Both the position numbers and the translations under genes were made by a program. Below, in pieces: positions 46,541 to 58,593 of a stretch of DNA of 64,000 bases. The stretch's first letter is position 1, and every line of letters begins with the position of its first letter. The notes beneath the pieces are model-generated. The model saw nothing but the letters and a program-made list of their open reading frames with translations, did not search any database and was not told the origin of the DNA. The stretch is from Megachile rotundata (Eukaryota; Arthropoda; Insecta; Hymenoptera; Megachilidae). The stretch covers positions 9,586,501-9,650,500 of the forward strand of contig NC_134995.1 of NCBI RefSeq assembly GCF_050947335.1, read 5' to 3'.

Positions 46541-47609
46541 GAACAATTCATCTTACTATGGTTCTTTCAAACTTGATTAGTAACATGAACGAAAACCCGT
46601 ATTCCAAAAAAGTTGATGCCCCCTGTAATCAACGACCCAACAACACTCAGAATTGTTTCAACAAAAGCGAGAGAGATTTTCGCAATTTTTTTTGTTGACG
46701 TTGCAATGATTTATTCGGAACATCGGTACGTGACAAGAGTTAGCATTCGCGGACGTGCGTGTCGAGTGCAGGAAGTTCCTCGATGGTTCCCGCCTTGGAA
46801 ATTGATTTCCCGTGTCGCGGACGGCCATTTTTGTGCGCGAGTGTTTCATTATCTCCCTCGGTACCGGTATTCTTCATTAAATGCCAAATACCGAGCCGTT
46901 GTAACCGGATCGATGGAAAAACCTGATGTTTCCCGGTGTTGGCCTAGCCGAGTTTCGAGCTGAGCGAATTTCCGAGTCGTTTTTCTGCCCACGTTGCAGC
47001 TCTGCTATTATAAACATGCAGACTGGGAAAACGTTACATAATGCGATCGAATTGGCTCAGGTTCGAGGCCATGCACCGATCGGAGACTCGCTGGCGATCA
47101 TTTCCATGTACGGATTGGATTAAACCGTTTGGGAGGAGAGGGCAAATTGCTACTGTATGCGAAGCACCTTCCATTTTTTCGGGATTGCGCTTTTGTTTAT
47201 TGATACGATTATTCTGTCGATTATTGCGTTCATAGGATTTATACTGGCCTTTGATAATTTTTCATTCTGTTAATTTTCACGATATCCATATTTTTTAATC
47301 TGGGTCATATCATACTTTTAAAGAGGGATAGACTTTTTATTAATTTTCATATTATTGTAAGTAACGTGTATCAATAATGTATATAAATGTGTATGAATAA
47401 TGTATAATGCATATAAATGAATATGAATAATGTATAATGCATATAAATGTATATTAATAATTTATAATGTATATAAATATTAATAAATACTAATAGAAGG
47501 GTCAGGTAGAGGTAATCTACATATCGTTTTTATTTATAACGCTACAACATTATTTTTTATTTTAATCTTTCATATTTAAATGTACAGATTGTATTATTTA
47601 AGTGGTATG
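46541..47609. other. Unique stretch, no gene recognised
   Basis: GC-moderate to 47180 with a 116-codon frame (46613-46963) lacking a recognised domain. At 47380-47480 there are TATAAATGTATATGAATAATGTATAATGCA microrepeats (about 30 bp, three to four times). Confidence 0.45.
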
Positions 47610-47763
47610 GAACAAGTGACTGTATTTCTCTGCTATATTTGTAGCTAACATGATTTTGAATAAAATTTCCCTTTGCGAAAATGGGATTCGACGCTTCGTT
47701 TTCGAATTATTAAGGAAAAACGCGGACCAATTAGAGCGCGAAGATTATGCATGCGTCGACGCT

Positions 47764-47898
47764 AGGCTCGAAGCTGCGCTCTCGCATCTGCGCACGCGCC
47801 CCGCCTCTAGGCTCGAAGCTGCGCTCTCGCGTCTGCGCACGCGCCCCGCCTCTAGGCTCAAAGCTGCGCTCTCGCGTCTGCGCACGCGTAATCCTCGC
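47764..47898. repeat. 45-bp CpG-rich repeat, three copies
   Basis: AGGCTCGAAGCTGCGCTCTC starts units at 47764, 47809 and 47854, each with GTCTGCGCACGCG. Since 45 is a multiple of 3, the frame reads Arg-Leu-Glu-Ala-Ala-Leu-Ser repeats. It lies within the foldback element. Confidence 0.95.
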
Positions 47899-47924
47899 GC
47901 TCTGATTTCCTACGCCCCTATTTC

Positions 47925-48400
47925 CACGCGTTGAATCTCCACGCGGCGTAATTCCACGCGTTATATTCCCTACGCTTCCCTATTTCCACGCGTCGTAATT
48001 CCACGCGTTATATTCTCTACTCCCCCATTTCCACGCGTTGTAATTTTACGCTTTATATTCTCTACACTCCGTATTTCCACGCGTCATATCCCCTACGCTC
48101 CGTATTTCCACGCGTTGAATCTCCACGCGGCGTAATTCCACGCGTTATATTCCCTACGCTCCCCTATTTCCACGCGTCGTAATTCCACGCGTTATATTCT
48201 CTACTCCCCCATTTCCACGCGTTGTAATTTTACGCTTTATATTCTCTACACTCCGTATTTCCACGCGTCATATCCCCTACGCCCCGTATTTCCACGCGTT
48301 GAATCTCCACGCGGCGTAATTCCACGCGTTATATTCCCTACGCTCCCCTATTTCCACGCGTCGTAATTCCACGCGTTATATTCTCTACTCCCCCATTTCT
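47925..48400. repeat. 184-bp higher-order ACGCG repeat inside the foldback element
   Basis: GAATCTCCACGCGGCGTAAT occurs at 47933, 48117 and 48301, exactly 184 bp apart. Subunits are TTTCCACGCGTCGTAATTCC and ACGCGTTATATTC. The core TAATTCCACGCGT resembles the ACGCGT array at 34.57-35.82 kb. Confidence 0.95.
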
Positions 48401-48537
48401 ACGTGTCCGCGTTTTTCCTTAATAATTCAAAAACGAAGCTTCGCACCCCATTTCCGCAAAGGGAAATCTTATTCAGAATCTCGTCAGCTACCCACTATTT
48501 CAATGACCTACACTAGTTGTGACACCCTGTATAAATG

Positions 48538-49544
48538 TACAATTAGTATATAAATAGCACAGCTTACAATTTCTCTTTTTTATATAAAAAAAGTAATATT
48601 GCAATTGACTGTTCCATCAAACAGCAAAACATCGAGTGACGTTTTTGTATTAACGAGCATTACAGTAGAGGAATTATGGATTTAACTTTGACCCGGACAA
48701 ATTTGACTATGTCATGGTACTTCACCCTTTGATAGCCACACATTTCATGGAATCTATGACTCTTGAAATTTGATGCTCCCTGTTATACCTAACGAGGGAT
48801 TATTAATGGAGTTATGTTTGAAAGTTTCTTGATGCTTGATATCTAATGAACCTTATAAAACTTTATATGAGTGTGCACACATTATTTGCCCAGTATATTC
48901 ATCAAAAACTATTTATGCACTTAACATATTTAATATTAAAATTTGTACACATGTACCTCATTAAAATAAGAATTTTTAATATATTAATATATTAATTAAT
49001 ATATATTAATATTAATATATTAATTAATTAATATAAAATAAAATTAATTTAAAAATTAATAATTTTAGAACCTTGCCTAAAAGAAAACTTACACAGAAAT
49101 GAAATTAATCTTCCTCACGAAGTTATTGTAAAATTTCAGATAAGTGGAACGTTGTCCAGATTTTCGTTACAAACAGCCGTCGGGTGATTGTCCAATTAAA
49201 GCAACCGTCCCCTACATGGAAACACCATTATTCAGTACATTTAATCGTTGAATTGTATGTTGGTATTACGTATTACAATTACGAAATTAATAACACTCAT
49301 TAATTTTTGCTACACGTATCAGAAATAAATTTCCTGCAAATGGTAACACGTTGGCGATCGCATCGAAAATGGTCATCTGCATATTGTAATAAAGATTATT
49401 ATGAATATGTTCATTTAATTTTGCGATTTTATTAATTGCGTTATTAAGTTGGCGCATGTAAAATGTCGAAGACGGAAAATGGAATTTTACACGGTATTTA
49501 GAAGAGTAAAATATTGCGTTGCAGTATTTTTGTTGGGTTAGTGG
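48538..49544. other. AT-rich unique stretch, no gene recognised
   Basis: Contains a TTAATATATTAATTAATATA low-complexity patch at 48975-49060. No coding signal. Confidence 0.5.
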
Positions 49545-50220
49545 GAAGTTTGGGGGGAGTGGGTCTTGGGAATTTTGGGGGGAGTTTTCGAATTTGGGGA
49601 TTTGGGATTTGAGGATTTGGGATTTGGGGATTTGGGGATTTATGATTCGGGGATTTGTGATTTGGGGATTTGGGGATTTGGGGATTTGGGGATTTGGGAT
49701 TTGGGGATTCGGGATTTGAGAATTTGGGGATTTGGGGATTTGGAGATTTAAGGATTTCGGGATTTACAAGGCTGGAACTCTAGGGATTTTGGGATTTTTA
49801 GGTTTGGGTGTTTAGGGATTATGGGATTTGAAAGTTTGGGAATTTAGGGGGTTTGGGATTTGCAAGTGTGGAAGTCTAAGGATTTCAGGATTTTCAAGTT
49901 TGGAAGTCTAGGAATTTCAGGATTTCCAAGTTTGGGAATCTAGAGATTTTGAGAGTCGAAAGTTTGGGAATTTAACAATGTAGAGATTTAGAGATATGGG
50001 TATTTGTATATTTAGGAATTTGAAAATTTGAAGATTTGGAAATCTTGGAATTTTGGGATTTGGGCTAAGGGAGATAAGTCCCTAGATTTCCAAATAAATA
50101 CCGAAATCCCTAGACTTCCAAATAAATCCCGAAATCCCTAGGTTTCCAAACTTGTAAATCCCCAAATCCCAAAATCCCAAAATCCCCTTCACAACTTTCC
50201 ACACTCAAATTCACCAAAGT
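49545..50220. repeat. 8-bp G-rich array that folds back into a C-rich arm
   Basis: GGGATTTG octamers (49590-49750) grade into TTTGGAAGTCTAGGnATTTC units (49855-49960). From 50085 the complementary units appear (CCCTAGATTTCC, CCCTAGACTTCC, CCCTAGGTTTCC), so 49855-49960 can pair with 50085-50150. Ends in CCCAAAATCC. Confidence 0.92.
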
Positions 50221-51639
50221 ACAAAAATTCCCACCCATATAAAATCACACCACAAACTAGTACATCGAGTATGCACACGTCCACTAATTAAAGCAGAAAC
50301 TAATAAAAACAGAATAAAATATGCGAATATCGAGTAATAATTAATTGCGTAAAGTTTCGACATGGCCGCGTATTAAACAAGCCATACATGGTTTTCATAA
50401 TTAAAATATTAAAACGTATGCAACACGATTCAGCTAATACATCATCGGTCCAGCTGCGAGTTTGGTAACGACCTTGCATCAAAGGTGCGCTGTGACACTA
50501 TTAATTTACAAACACCGTTTATTTTAAACATGTTCCAGCGATTGTAAATGTATCGAACTCCGACCAGCTATTCAAAATGAATTGACATAGCTTTGTTTGA
50601 CGAGCTGTGAAAATCACTAAACATTTTAATATGAGGTTGTGTGCAAAACGGGGCATTTCGAAACATCGAATATACGATTTGGGGCTCGTGCAAATTCCTG
50701 TATACATAAATTGCAAAATTTGAATACATACAAATTTGATCGAACTTGTAAAAATTAGATTCTTGATAAATTCTAAAAGTGTTGTCAATTCAAGAACATA
50801 ACAGACGGCTTGAAGACATGAATAGCTTCAAAGTAAAAAATTTGAATGTTCCTTCACTTCATATCGAGACGTATTCCACGAATTTCTGAACGGTCCAACA
50901 TGAACGACGCCCTGAACAAAGTACGTTTGAATGCGTCACAGCACAATTCGATTCCGTATGCATGCCTCAAAACGGTTGTAAGCGCGTGCATTTACGATGA
51001 TCGCACGTGCTGCAACACGGAAGTACCAGCACCAGAGGTGTACGTTTTCTTGGCAATCCGAAAGGCTGGTGGAGCCGAGAAGAAGTCATAAACCCCTACC
51101 TACCACTGTGCTCGGCTTCAAACGCTCGATAAATAAAGCTGCCACAGTAGCGTAAATTTCGGCTCAAGCTGAGTTATACGGGCGCAACGAGTGTATCGTC
51201 AGGAGTTAAAAGTCAGCCAGAAACTGTTCGCTTCGAGCACTTTTCTTGTAAAACCTTTCGAAGAAATTCGACCACGATGTTGTGCCGGTCTCCATTAACG
51301 CGTAATTCATTTGCCCATAATTAATCCTTGAAAGCTTTCTGCTTTTCGGTGATTGCTGGATTTGTAAGTTTAGATCGCTATGGGAACGTTCTTGATGTTT
51401 CAATTTAATTTCAATTTAATTGTCAAATATAATTACCTTTATAATTATTATCGATGTAATTAATCGATCATATTTATCTATCAATCATCAATCAAACGTC
51501 AATGAATATGACTATCAATCATATCTATGTATCAATCATCGATCAGCTATCGATTAATATTCGATAAGATTTTAGAATTTTAGGACTTCTAGTATTTAGG
51601 ATATCAACATCTCAGGACTTCAATTTTAGGGTTTGATTT
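50221..51639. other. Unique stretch, no gene recognised
   Basis: GC-moderate DNA. An ATG-started 81-codon frame at 50846-51091 (plus) and short minus-strand frames (50482-50300, 50788-50519, 51403-51206) have no recognised domain. At 51410-51560 there are ATCGAT/CAATCAT microrepeats. Confidence 0.4.
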
Positions 51640-52320
51640 TTTAATGTTTCAACTTTTCAATTCTTCAGTTCTTCAATTTTTTAACTTTTCAATTCTTCAC
51701 TTTTTCTCAAATTTTCAATTCTTCCATTCTATCATTATTCAATTCTTCAATTCTTCCATTCTAATATTATTCCATTCTTCAACTCTTAAGCACTTCAATT
51801 AATTCTTCAACTCCTCAGTACTTTAATTAATTCTTTGATTTTTTAATTCATCCATTCTTCTATTTTTCAATTTTTCAATTATTCTATTCTTTAGAACTGA
51901 ATTTTTGAATACTTCAAGTCTTCAGTTGTTTAATTATTGAATGCTTCCATTGTTTAATTAAGTCTCCAACTCTTTGAGTCCTTAAATGTTCAGTTCATCA
52001 ATTCTTGCATTCTATCGTTATTCAATTATTCAATTATTCAATTATTCAATTATTCAATTATTCAATTATTCAATTATTCAATTATTCAATTATTCAATTA
52101 TTCAATTATTCAATCATTCAATCATTCAATCATTCAATCATTCAATCATTCAATCATTCAATCATTCAATCATTCAATCATTCAATCATTCAATCATTCA
52201 ATTATTCAATCATTCAATCATTCAATCATTTAATCATTCAATTATTCAATTATTTAATTATTCCATTATTTAATTCTTCCATTCTATCATTATTCAATTC
52301 TTCAATTCTTCATATGGGCA
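51640..52320. repeat. 8-bp minisatellite (CAATTATT / CAATCATT)
   Basis: Degenerate TTCAATTCTTC to 52015, then about 30 near-perfect octamers, first CAATTATT (52020-52110), then CAATCATT (52110-52235), then mixed. The Ile-Gln-Leu-Phe-Asn frames are artefacts. Confidence 0.98.
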
Positions 52321-53009
52321 ATTATATAAATAATTGAATTTTCGAATTTCAAAAGTCGAACCAAAATTCTCAAGGTACAAACACATGCAAATAATTACGT
52401 AAAACAGTTTCATCAAAGCACAAGCGTATGTATCACTAAAATGTGAACGTGACTGGCAATTAAAGCTTCCAATTAGGTCATAATACGTCCACGTCAGTCT
52501 TCCTTAGTTTACACAAGCAGATATATCTACATTGTCCAGAGGAGTGTCCCAAGTTACATTGTTTGACAGTGTCGCCGAGGGATCCGTTACTTCGAGGGCG
52601 TGTTAGAACTACGATCACGTGCACGAAGATGAGTCGAGCAATTATGTTTGTAAGACTGTGTGCGTCAGTATCGGGAAACTACGAAAACCATCCCCGTCAT
52701 GCTTCATGTATCGACCACACTGTCCGAGCCGCAAATTAACCTTGTGACGCTATAATTTAGAAGCGTACCACTTTTATGGCCCGTTAGAAAGCATTATTGC
52801 TCATGGAAAACGGATATATCGTGCATTATGATACCTACGTAAACGTTGTTCCTGAATATTCCACGGATAACGCGATCCAAAGTTTTTATAACGCTTTTGA
52901 TACACTTTTTTAATTATAGTAGTTCGTGATGGGAAATTTGACGGTAGTTGTAATCTTTTAATTTAAGTTGGTTTAGTGTGGAAGGGGTTTAATAGGGTGA
53001 TGAGAATGG
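52321..53009. other. Unique stretch, no gene recognised
   Basis: GC-moderate intergenic DNA, no recognised feature. Confidence 0.45.
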
Positions 53010-53260
53010 GCGGAAATTTTGAATTCGGAAATTTGGAAATTTTGGAATTTTGGAATTTTGGAATTTTGGAATTTTGGAATTTTGGAAATTCGGAAATTTG
53101 GAAATGTTGGAATTCTGGAAATTTTTGAATTTTTGAATTTTTGAATTTTGGAATTTTGGAAATTTTGGAATATGGGATTCTGGAATTCTGAAACATTAGA
53201 ATTTTAAAATGTTGAAATTTTGAAATCTTGAAATTTGGAAATTTCAGAATTTAATAAATG
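53010..53260. repeat. 8-bp minisatellite (GGAATTTT)
   Basis: Pure GGAATTTT octamers at 53035-53085, with GGAAATTT, GAATTTTT and GAAATTTT variants on either side. Confidence 0.95.
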
Positions 53261-54005
53261 TTAACTTTATCTACTACTAAAAATTTTGAAACCAGTTAAA
53301 TAAAATCTCCGCGATCACCCCCCTAACATCACACTTAAACTTAAACGATTATTCACCCCAACATCAGAAATATTCGTCAAAATGTAGTCGTAAAAACGTA
53401 AAGCTCGCCCATAACATGCAGAATATTCTTCCCGGTAATGGTCCGATTTCCCACGAATCTTTTACGATTCCATGAAATTTTCAACGATCTTTTAAAAACG
53501 CGATGCCCACAAAAAAGACCATTACATCGCTGTTTACGTATGTTGTATCTCTGTGCAATAAACAACGGTTCCTTTACATTCGTGGATTCGCAACAGTGTC
53601 TGAGTTCGGGCGCATAAACAAAACGGGCCGATTTTCCCGTAATTTTCCCGGACCTCGTTGCAGTTAGCTGACGAGCACGTTTCCCGTGGCGGAGCTTCAT
53701 AAAACACTACGCTTTGTCGTTAAACGAACGAACACACACGTGGTCGCTTTAACTCTACGTATACTGCCAGCTAGCGGCTTAAGTTCGACAATCAAAGGAA
53801 TTTTTTCGCGGGCTCGGAAGAAACGCGTGTGCAGAGGAAAGCGGAAGCTCGTTTGGAAAACACGGTAAAAACAACCGATAAAAGCTTCCTATGGGAAACA
53901 AGTAGCTACTAGCGAGAGGATCCTTCTTTGACTCGATGACTGACATCATGGTTGATCGCGTATATTGACCACTATGACGTGAAGATGTTTCTGCAAATTT
54001 TATGA
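53261..54005. other. Unique stretch, no gene recognised
   Basis: GC-moderate; overlapping frames on both strands at 53377-53868 have no recognised domain. Confidence 0.4.
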
Positions 54006-55345
54006 GACTGGTAGTTTGATTTGTGGAAGACTCTCGTTATATTGCAGATTGTGTAGGTTCGTTTTTATGTGGAATTTTATGTAGGATCATGCATAATATA
54101 ATCATATTGGTACTATAAATCGAATATTATTGAGGGATTTATCTGGAGTTTGATTTGTGGGAGACTTTCGATATATTGCAGATTCAAGACATGATCGCGT
54201 GAAATTTTCTGTAGGATTTATGTATACTATAATCATAGTTGATACTATAAATCGAATGCTAGTCAGGTATATATAGGTTGTTTACTCGGAGTTTGATTTT
54301 TGGAAGACTCTCGTTATATTGCAGATTCAACATGTTTCGTTTCACGTGGAATTTTACGTAGGATCGTGCACACTATTGTCATAGTTGATAGTATAAAGCA
54401 AATACTACTGAGGTGGGCTGCTGAGGTAGGTTGTAGAAGACTTTCGTTATATTGCCGATTTAACACATTCCGTTTCACGTGGAATTTTACGCAGGATCGT
54501 GCACACTATTGTCATAGTTGATAGTATAAATCAAATACTACTGAGGTGGGCTGCTGAGGTAGGTTGTAGAAGACTTTCGTTATATTGCCGATTTAACACA
54601 TTCCGTGTCACGTGGAATTTTACGTAGGATCGTGCACACTATAATCATAGTTGATAGTATAAATCAAATACTACTGAGGTGGGCTGCTGAGGTAGGTTGT
54701 AGAAGACTTTCGTTATATTGCCGATTTAATATCTTCCTTGTATAAAAGTTCACATAGAACTATAGTCACCACAATTCGTAGATATTGTAAATGGAATCTC
54801 ATTGAGCAAATTTTCTTTACTTGAATTCGATCTGCAGAAGACTTTCGTTATATTGCCGATTTAATATCTTCCTTGTATAAAAGTTCACATAGAACTATAG
54901 TCACCACAATTTATAGATATTGTAAATGGGATCTCATTGAGCAAATTTTCTTTACTTGAATTCGATCTGCAGAAGACTTTCGTTATATTGCCGATTTAAT
55001 ATGTTCCTTATATGAAAGTTTAAATAGAACTATAGTCATCACAATTCATAGATATTGTAAATGGGATCTCATTGAACAAATTTTTTTACTGCAATTTGAT
55101 CTGCAGAAGACTTTCGTTATATTGCATATTAACCCTTTCACAAGTAATTTTACATAACATCGTATATAACATAATCATACATGTTAGATGCCATAAACTG
55201 AATGTTATTGAGGTTTACACAATTTTGTTTCACCGGAGCTTCATTTATAGAAGACTCTCGTTATATTGCATATTAAAGACGTTCTTTTTTACATGAAATG
55301 TTATGTAGGACCATGTATATCATCATCATGGTATCATCACGTATT
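54006..55345. repeat. Complex satellite of about 134 bp, ten copies
   Basis: The core GAAGACT(T/C)TCGTTATATTGC recurs at 54035 (anchored on CGTTATATTGC), then 54169, 54312, 54445, 54578, 54711, 54846, 54981, 55115 and 55259, with spacings of 133-144 bp. Two sub-families are evident: copies 4-6 share GTGGGCTGCTGAGGTAGG, and copies 7-9 share GTTCACATAGAACTATAGTC-like sequence. No coding content. Confidence 0.97.
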
Positions 55346-55373
55346 AGACCAGATTTTAAAAACCTGTACATAC

Positions 55374-55395
55374 TATATTGCCCCGCGGCAATATA
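55374..55395. other. Perfect 9-bp stem hairpin
   Basis: TATATTGCC, a CCGC loop, then GGCAATATA form an exact inverted repeat. The TATATTGCC arm equals the core of the neighbouring satellite, so the right arm is an inverted fragment of it at the array edge. Confidence 0.8.
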
Positions 55396-55449
55396 CCAAG
55401 AGCCTGCCATACTTAAACGTACAAACGTTACTATTATTATTAAACTATT

Positions 55450-55590
55450 TTTAGCAGTTGTATAACGAAATAAAGATAATGCCAGTATAATAGAACGGAT
55501 ACTTTAACTACGCTTTAAGAACCCATGCCATATACCACAACAGTATAACGAAATAATGGTAATGGCAGTATACCAGCGGATACTTAAAAA
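55450..55590. repeat. Short direct duplication of about 80 bp
   Basis: GTATAACGAAATAA, TAATG(C/G)CAGTATA and CGGATACTT occur in order twice (from about 55458 and 55541). Confidence 0.7.
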
Positions 55591-56990
55591 TCTCCCCCAA
55601 GTACCTACCAAACAATTAGTACCAAAACGATATCCCGAATGGAATTATACACCAAGTTAAAATTTACGCTAATAAGACACGCAACCCCCGAATGGCAAGT
55701 AACCATTAATTCTAATTCGGACAGGCAAACTTACACGTAAACCCGTCGATCGATCCGAGTTTAAACGTTCGTTCCATTCAACGCCGGTAAATATCGTGAC
55801 TATCGAGACGATGAAACGTTTTTTTCCTTCGCTCTATCTCTTTTTTTTTTATTTTCTTTTTAGACCGGTCCGAACGGATACTCGCGCCCCACCCCGTGTT
55901 CTCTCCCTTTCAACGCGGTTCACTTTTATCGGCTGGCCATTTTGCAAATAACACGTTCCACGGCCGACTATTGGCGGAGTTATAATGTCTAAGTAACCGC
56001 CGGAAATCACGGAAGCTTTATTGAACCCGTTGGACTATCTGTGCCGTGGATTAGGCCGGGTCAAAGGGAAGGTTTTAATTTCCTTTTCCCCGTCCTTTTT
56101 CGCTGCGATCCTGTTAAATCCCCACCCCACTCGCTCCGGGCCGTTCCTTTTTAAAATTCTCTGCGTTTATAGACGAAATGAAACTTCGATGATGAAACGA
56201 TTTTCGCACCGAGGACAATCTTTTTTAGCGAAATTCTGGAAATATTTCGGGGTGGTATTTTAGGGAGACAGAAAGAAATTCGAGAGGGTACAATTTTTTT
56301 ATATTCTCAAATTTTCTTTGATTTTCAAATATAACTGTATTAATTTTTTTTAAATATAATTGAATTTCAAGTAAACTAACAAGGAATAATTTCATTCTAA
56401 ATTATTGTCCATTTAATTTTAATTGCCTCGTCTATTTAATTTTGAAGGAATATTTATTCGACTAAAAGTATGTCGATTTTAAAAGATTATTTCATTGGAG
56501 ATTGACATCGCTTTTGTTATAATCTTTATATCCGTTCTTCATCGAAGTCTCCCTATTAGATGTCTATCACAAATGACATCCACGTTTTTGCCGCATACAG
56601 AGAAGGACGAGAGAAGATATTGATGGCGCGAGTCTCTGCTCGAGTTTATGGTTTTTTTCTGCAATATCTCCCGTTGCTTTGGCTCTTCAAAGTTAGAGAC
56701 GTCTTCCAATACAATCTCTTACTTGCGCAGCTTCCCCGTCTAATGAAAATTGAACGAAACTGAAAAGAATAGAACTTGTAAGAAGTAGTATCCAGTCACG
56801 TTGCCAGGCAATTGAAAATAAAGGAAAAAGTTATCCTTATTCTCTTTCTGTTGGAATACTTGATTCATAAAAAAATTAAAATCTATTTGATTTAAAAGCC
56901 GTTACAATTTATAATTTTTTAAAATTATTATAACAATGCTGTAATTTATCATTTATGTAGAATTGATTATTAGTTATTAATTATTAATAA
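55591..56990. other. Unique stretch, no gene recognised
   Basis: GC-moderate at 55740-56260, otherwise AT-rich. Frames at 56021-56263 and 56560-56763 have no recognised domain. Confidence 0.45.
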
Positions 56991-57150
56991 TCGATTACCA
57001 ATTAATAATGATCGATCACGAATTATCAATATATCATCAATTATCAATAGATTATCAATTATCAATAGTCCATCAGTTATCAATGAATCATCAATTATCA
57101 ATAAATCATCAATTATCAATAAATCATCAATTATCAGTAAAGCATCATAT
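56991..57150. repeat. AT-rich repeat (AATCATCAATTATCAATA)
   Basis: About nine 16-18 bp units containing ATCATCAATTATCAAT. The same motif in reverse complement forms the array at 60160-60295, 3 kb away. Confidence 0.9.
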
Positions 57151-57234
57151 TACAAAATGTTCAATAATATGACGTTACATATGTTACATATATCACATAT
57201 GTATGCATACGCATAACATATACTGTACACATAT

Positions 57235-57579
57235 GATGTCACACATAAATATTAAAAATATAACATGATACACATACTCTATTATAACATACAAATTACA
57301 TATGCATCATATGTAAATTATAATAAATTACACATATGGAACAGTTCGATACACACATCGACTTCAGTTATGTCAATTTCTGAATAATTACTGATGTCTA
57401 ATAAAATACTGATGTCACACATAAATATTAAAAATATAACATCATACACATACTTTATTATAACATACAAATTACATATGCATCATATGTAAATTATAAT
57501 AAATTACACATATGGAACAGTTCGATACACACATCAGTTATGTCAACGTCTGAATAATTACTGATGTCTAATAAAATAA
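57235..57579. repeat. 176-bp tandem duplication
   Basis: GATGTCACACATAAATATT begins copies at 57235 and 57411. The copies are almost identical through CATATGGAACAGTTCGATAC. The second lacks a few bases (ACATCGACTTCAG shortened to ACATCAG) and ends at about 57579. Confidence 0.95.
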
Positions 57580-58593
57580 GTTACCCTAATAAATTAGTGG
57601 ATTATCCAAGTATGTAGATATGTGATCCTCCGATTCAGATAAATTTCCCCAATTTTAAATATGACCCAATGGGATACTGTCCAAATAAATCTCCACATCC
57701 CCATTCACCCAAAATGACAAATTTTCAAACGCAAAGCAGTTGTCAAAGCGCACCTAATACGATAATACCCAAGTGATCCTAAGATTTGAAAGCAGCCAGG
57801 TGTTCGGTAAAAGCCTTTCTATTTTACCATACCCATAAATTTGAAGCTGCGAATCGATCAAGCGAATAAACTAGCCGCATTTGGCACACGGAGTAGTATA
57901 CATTTTCCTGGAACGAAAATCATTTATGAACGGCTATAATTCAACATCAGCCATAGGAGTCTCATGAGCAACCGGAAGCCGTGGAAAAAAGGGAACGCCG
58001 ATGAATCGATGCACCGTGTCAGAGAATATTCAAGGTGGAAGGAAGAAGCGGTTATAGGAGAGCTTTGAATGACATAGTGGATGCCAGATTCTCGGGCGTA
58101 TAGAAAGGCTATCGTGGTTCCAGCTCGAGATAGATCGATTGTGGCCAGCACTTTTGCCGTTCCGATCATAAATCATGCTCGATATGTCTGTATCGATAGA
58201 TAGAGAGTGGCCTTGAATACTTGGCAATCGTTCGACGAGGAAGGTTCGAGGCAAGAAGCAACAAAGATGCGAGGGTTATTCTGGACCCGTCACGACCGAT
58301 CGTTTATACCAAAGTTTCCTAATGGATCGGCCCGGTTAGATCCATTATGCAAATGACGAGGATCTACGAGGCCGACTGGTTATCTTATGATCGTTCTTTG
58401 ATTCCAGGGATTACTTTAACGACCTCTTGATTTTCGCGCGCTGTTACTATTAATACGAATCGGGAGTTATCGAAACGATTTGGGCTGCATGACGCTCTAG
58501 CTATATGGCCTCGGTCTTTGTCCATAAGTGGTCGACTTTAACGATGATTTATTTGTCAGGTACAATCAGAACTGACTAATTACTGCTACAATA
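57580..58593. other. Unique stretch, no gene recognised
   Basis: GC-moderate DNA at 57800-58520. Overlapping minus-strand frames (57924-58254) have no recognised domain. Confidence 0.4.

Larger units (their letters stand above)
47610..48537. mobile_element. Non-autonomous foldback element with internal satellite
   Basis: Two arms of about 88 bp, 47641-47728 and 48404-48491, are reverse complements at roughly 85-90% (shared blocks: GTAGCTnACnnGATTnTGAA, CCCTTTGCGnAAATGG, TTAAGGAAAAACGCGGAC). The right end runs out through GTGACACCCTGTAT; the corresponding left tip is too diverged to delimit exactly. The interior has no transposase, only CpG-rich tandem repeats. A half copy lies at 21.66-21.89 kb. 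Confidence 0.8.

Noticed and set aside
46613..46963. 116-codon frame
   Set aside because: Starts at a non-ATG codon, no domain, partly overlaps a minus-strand frame.
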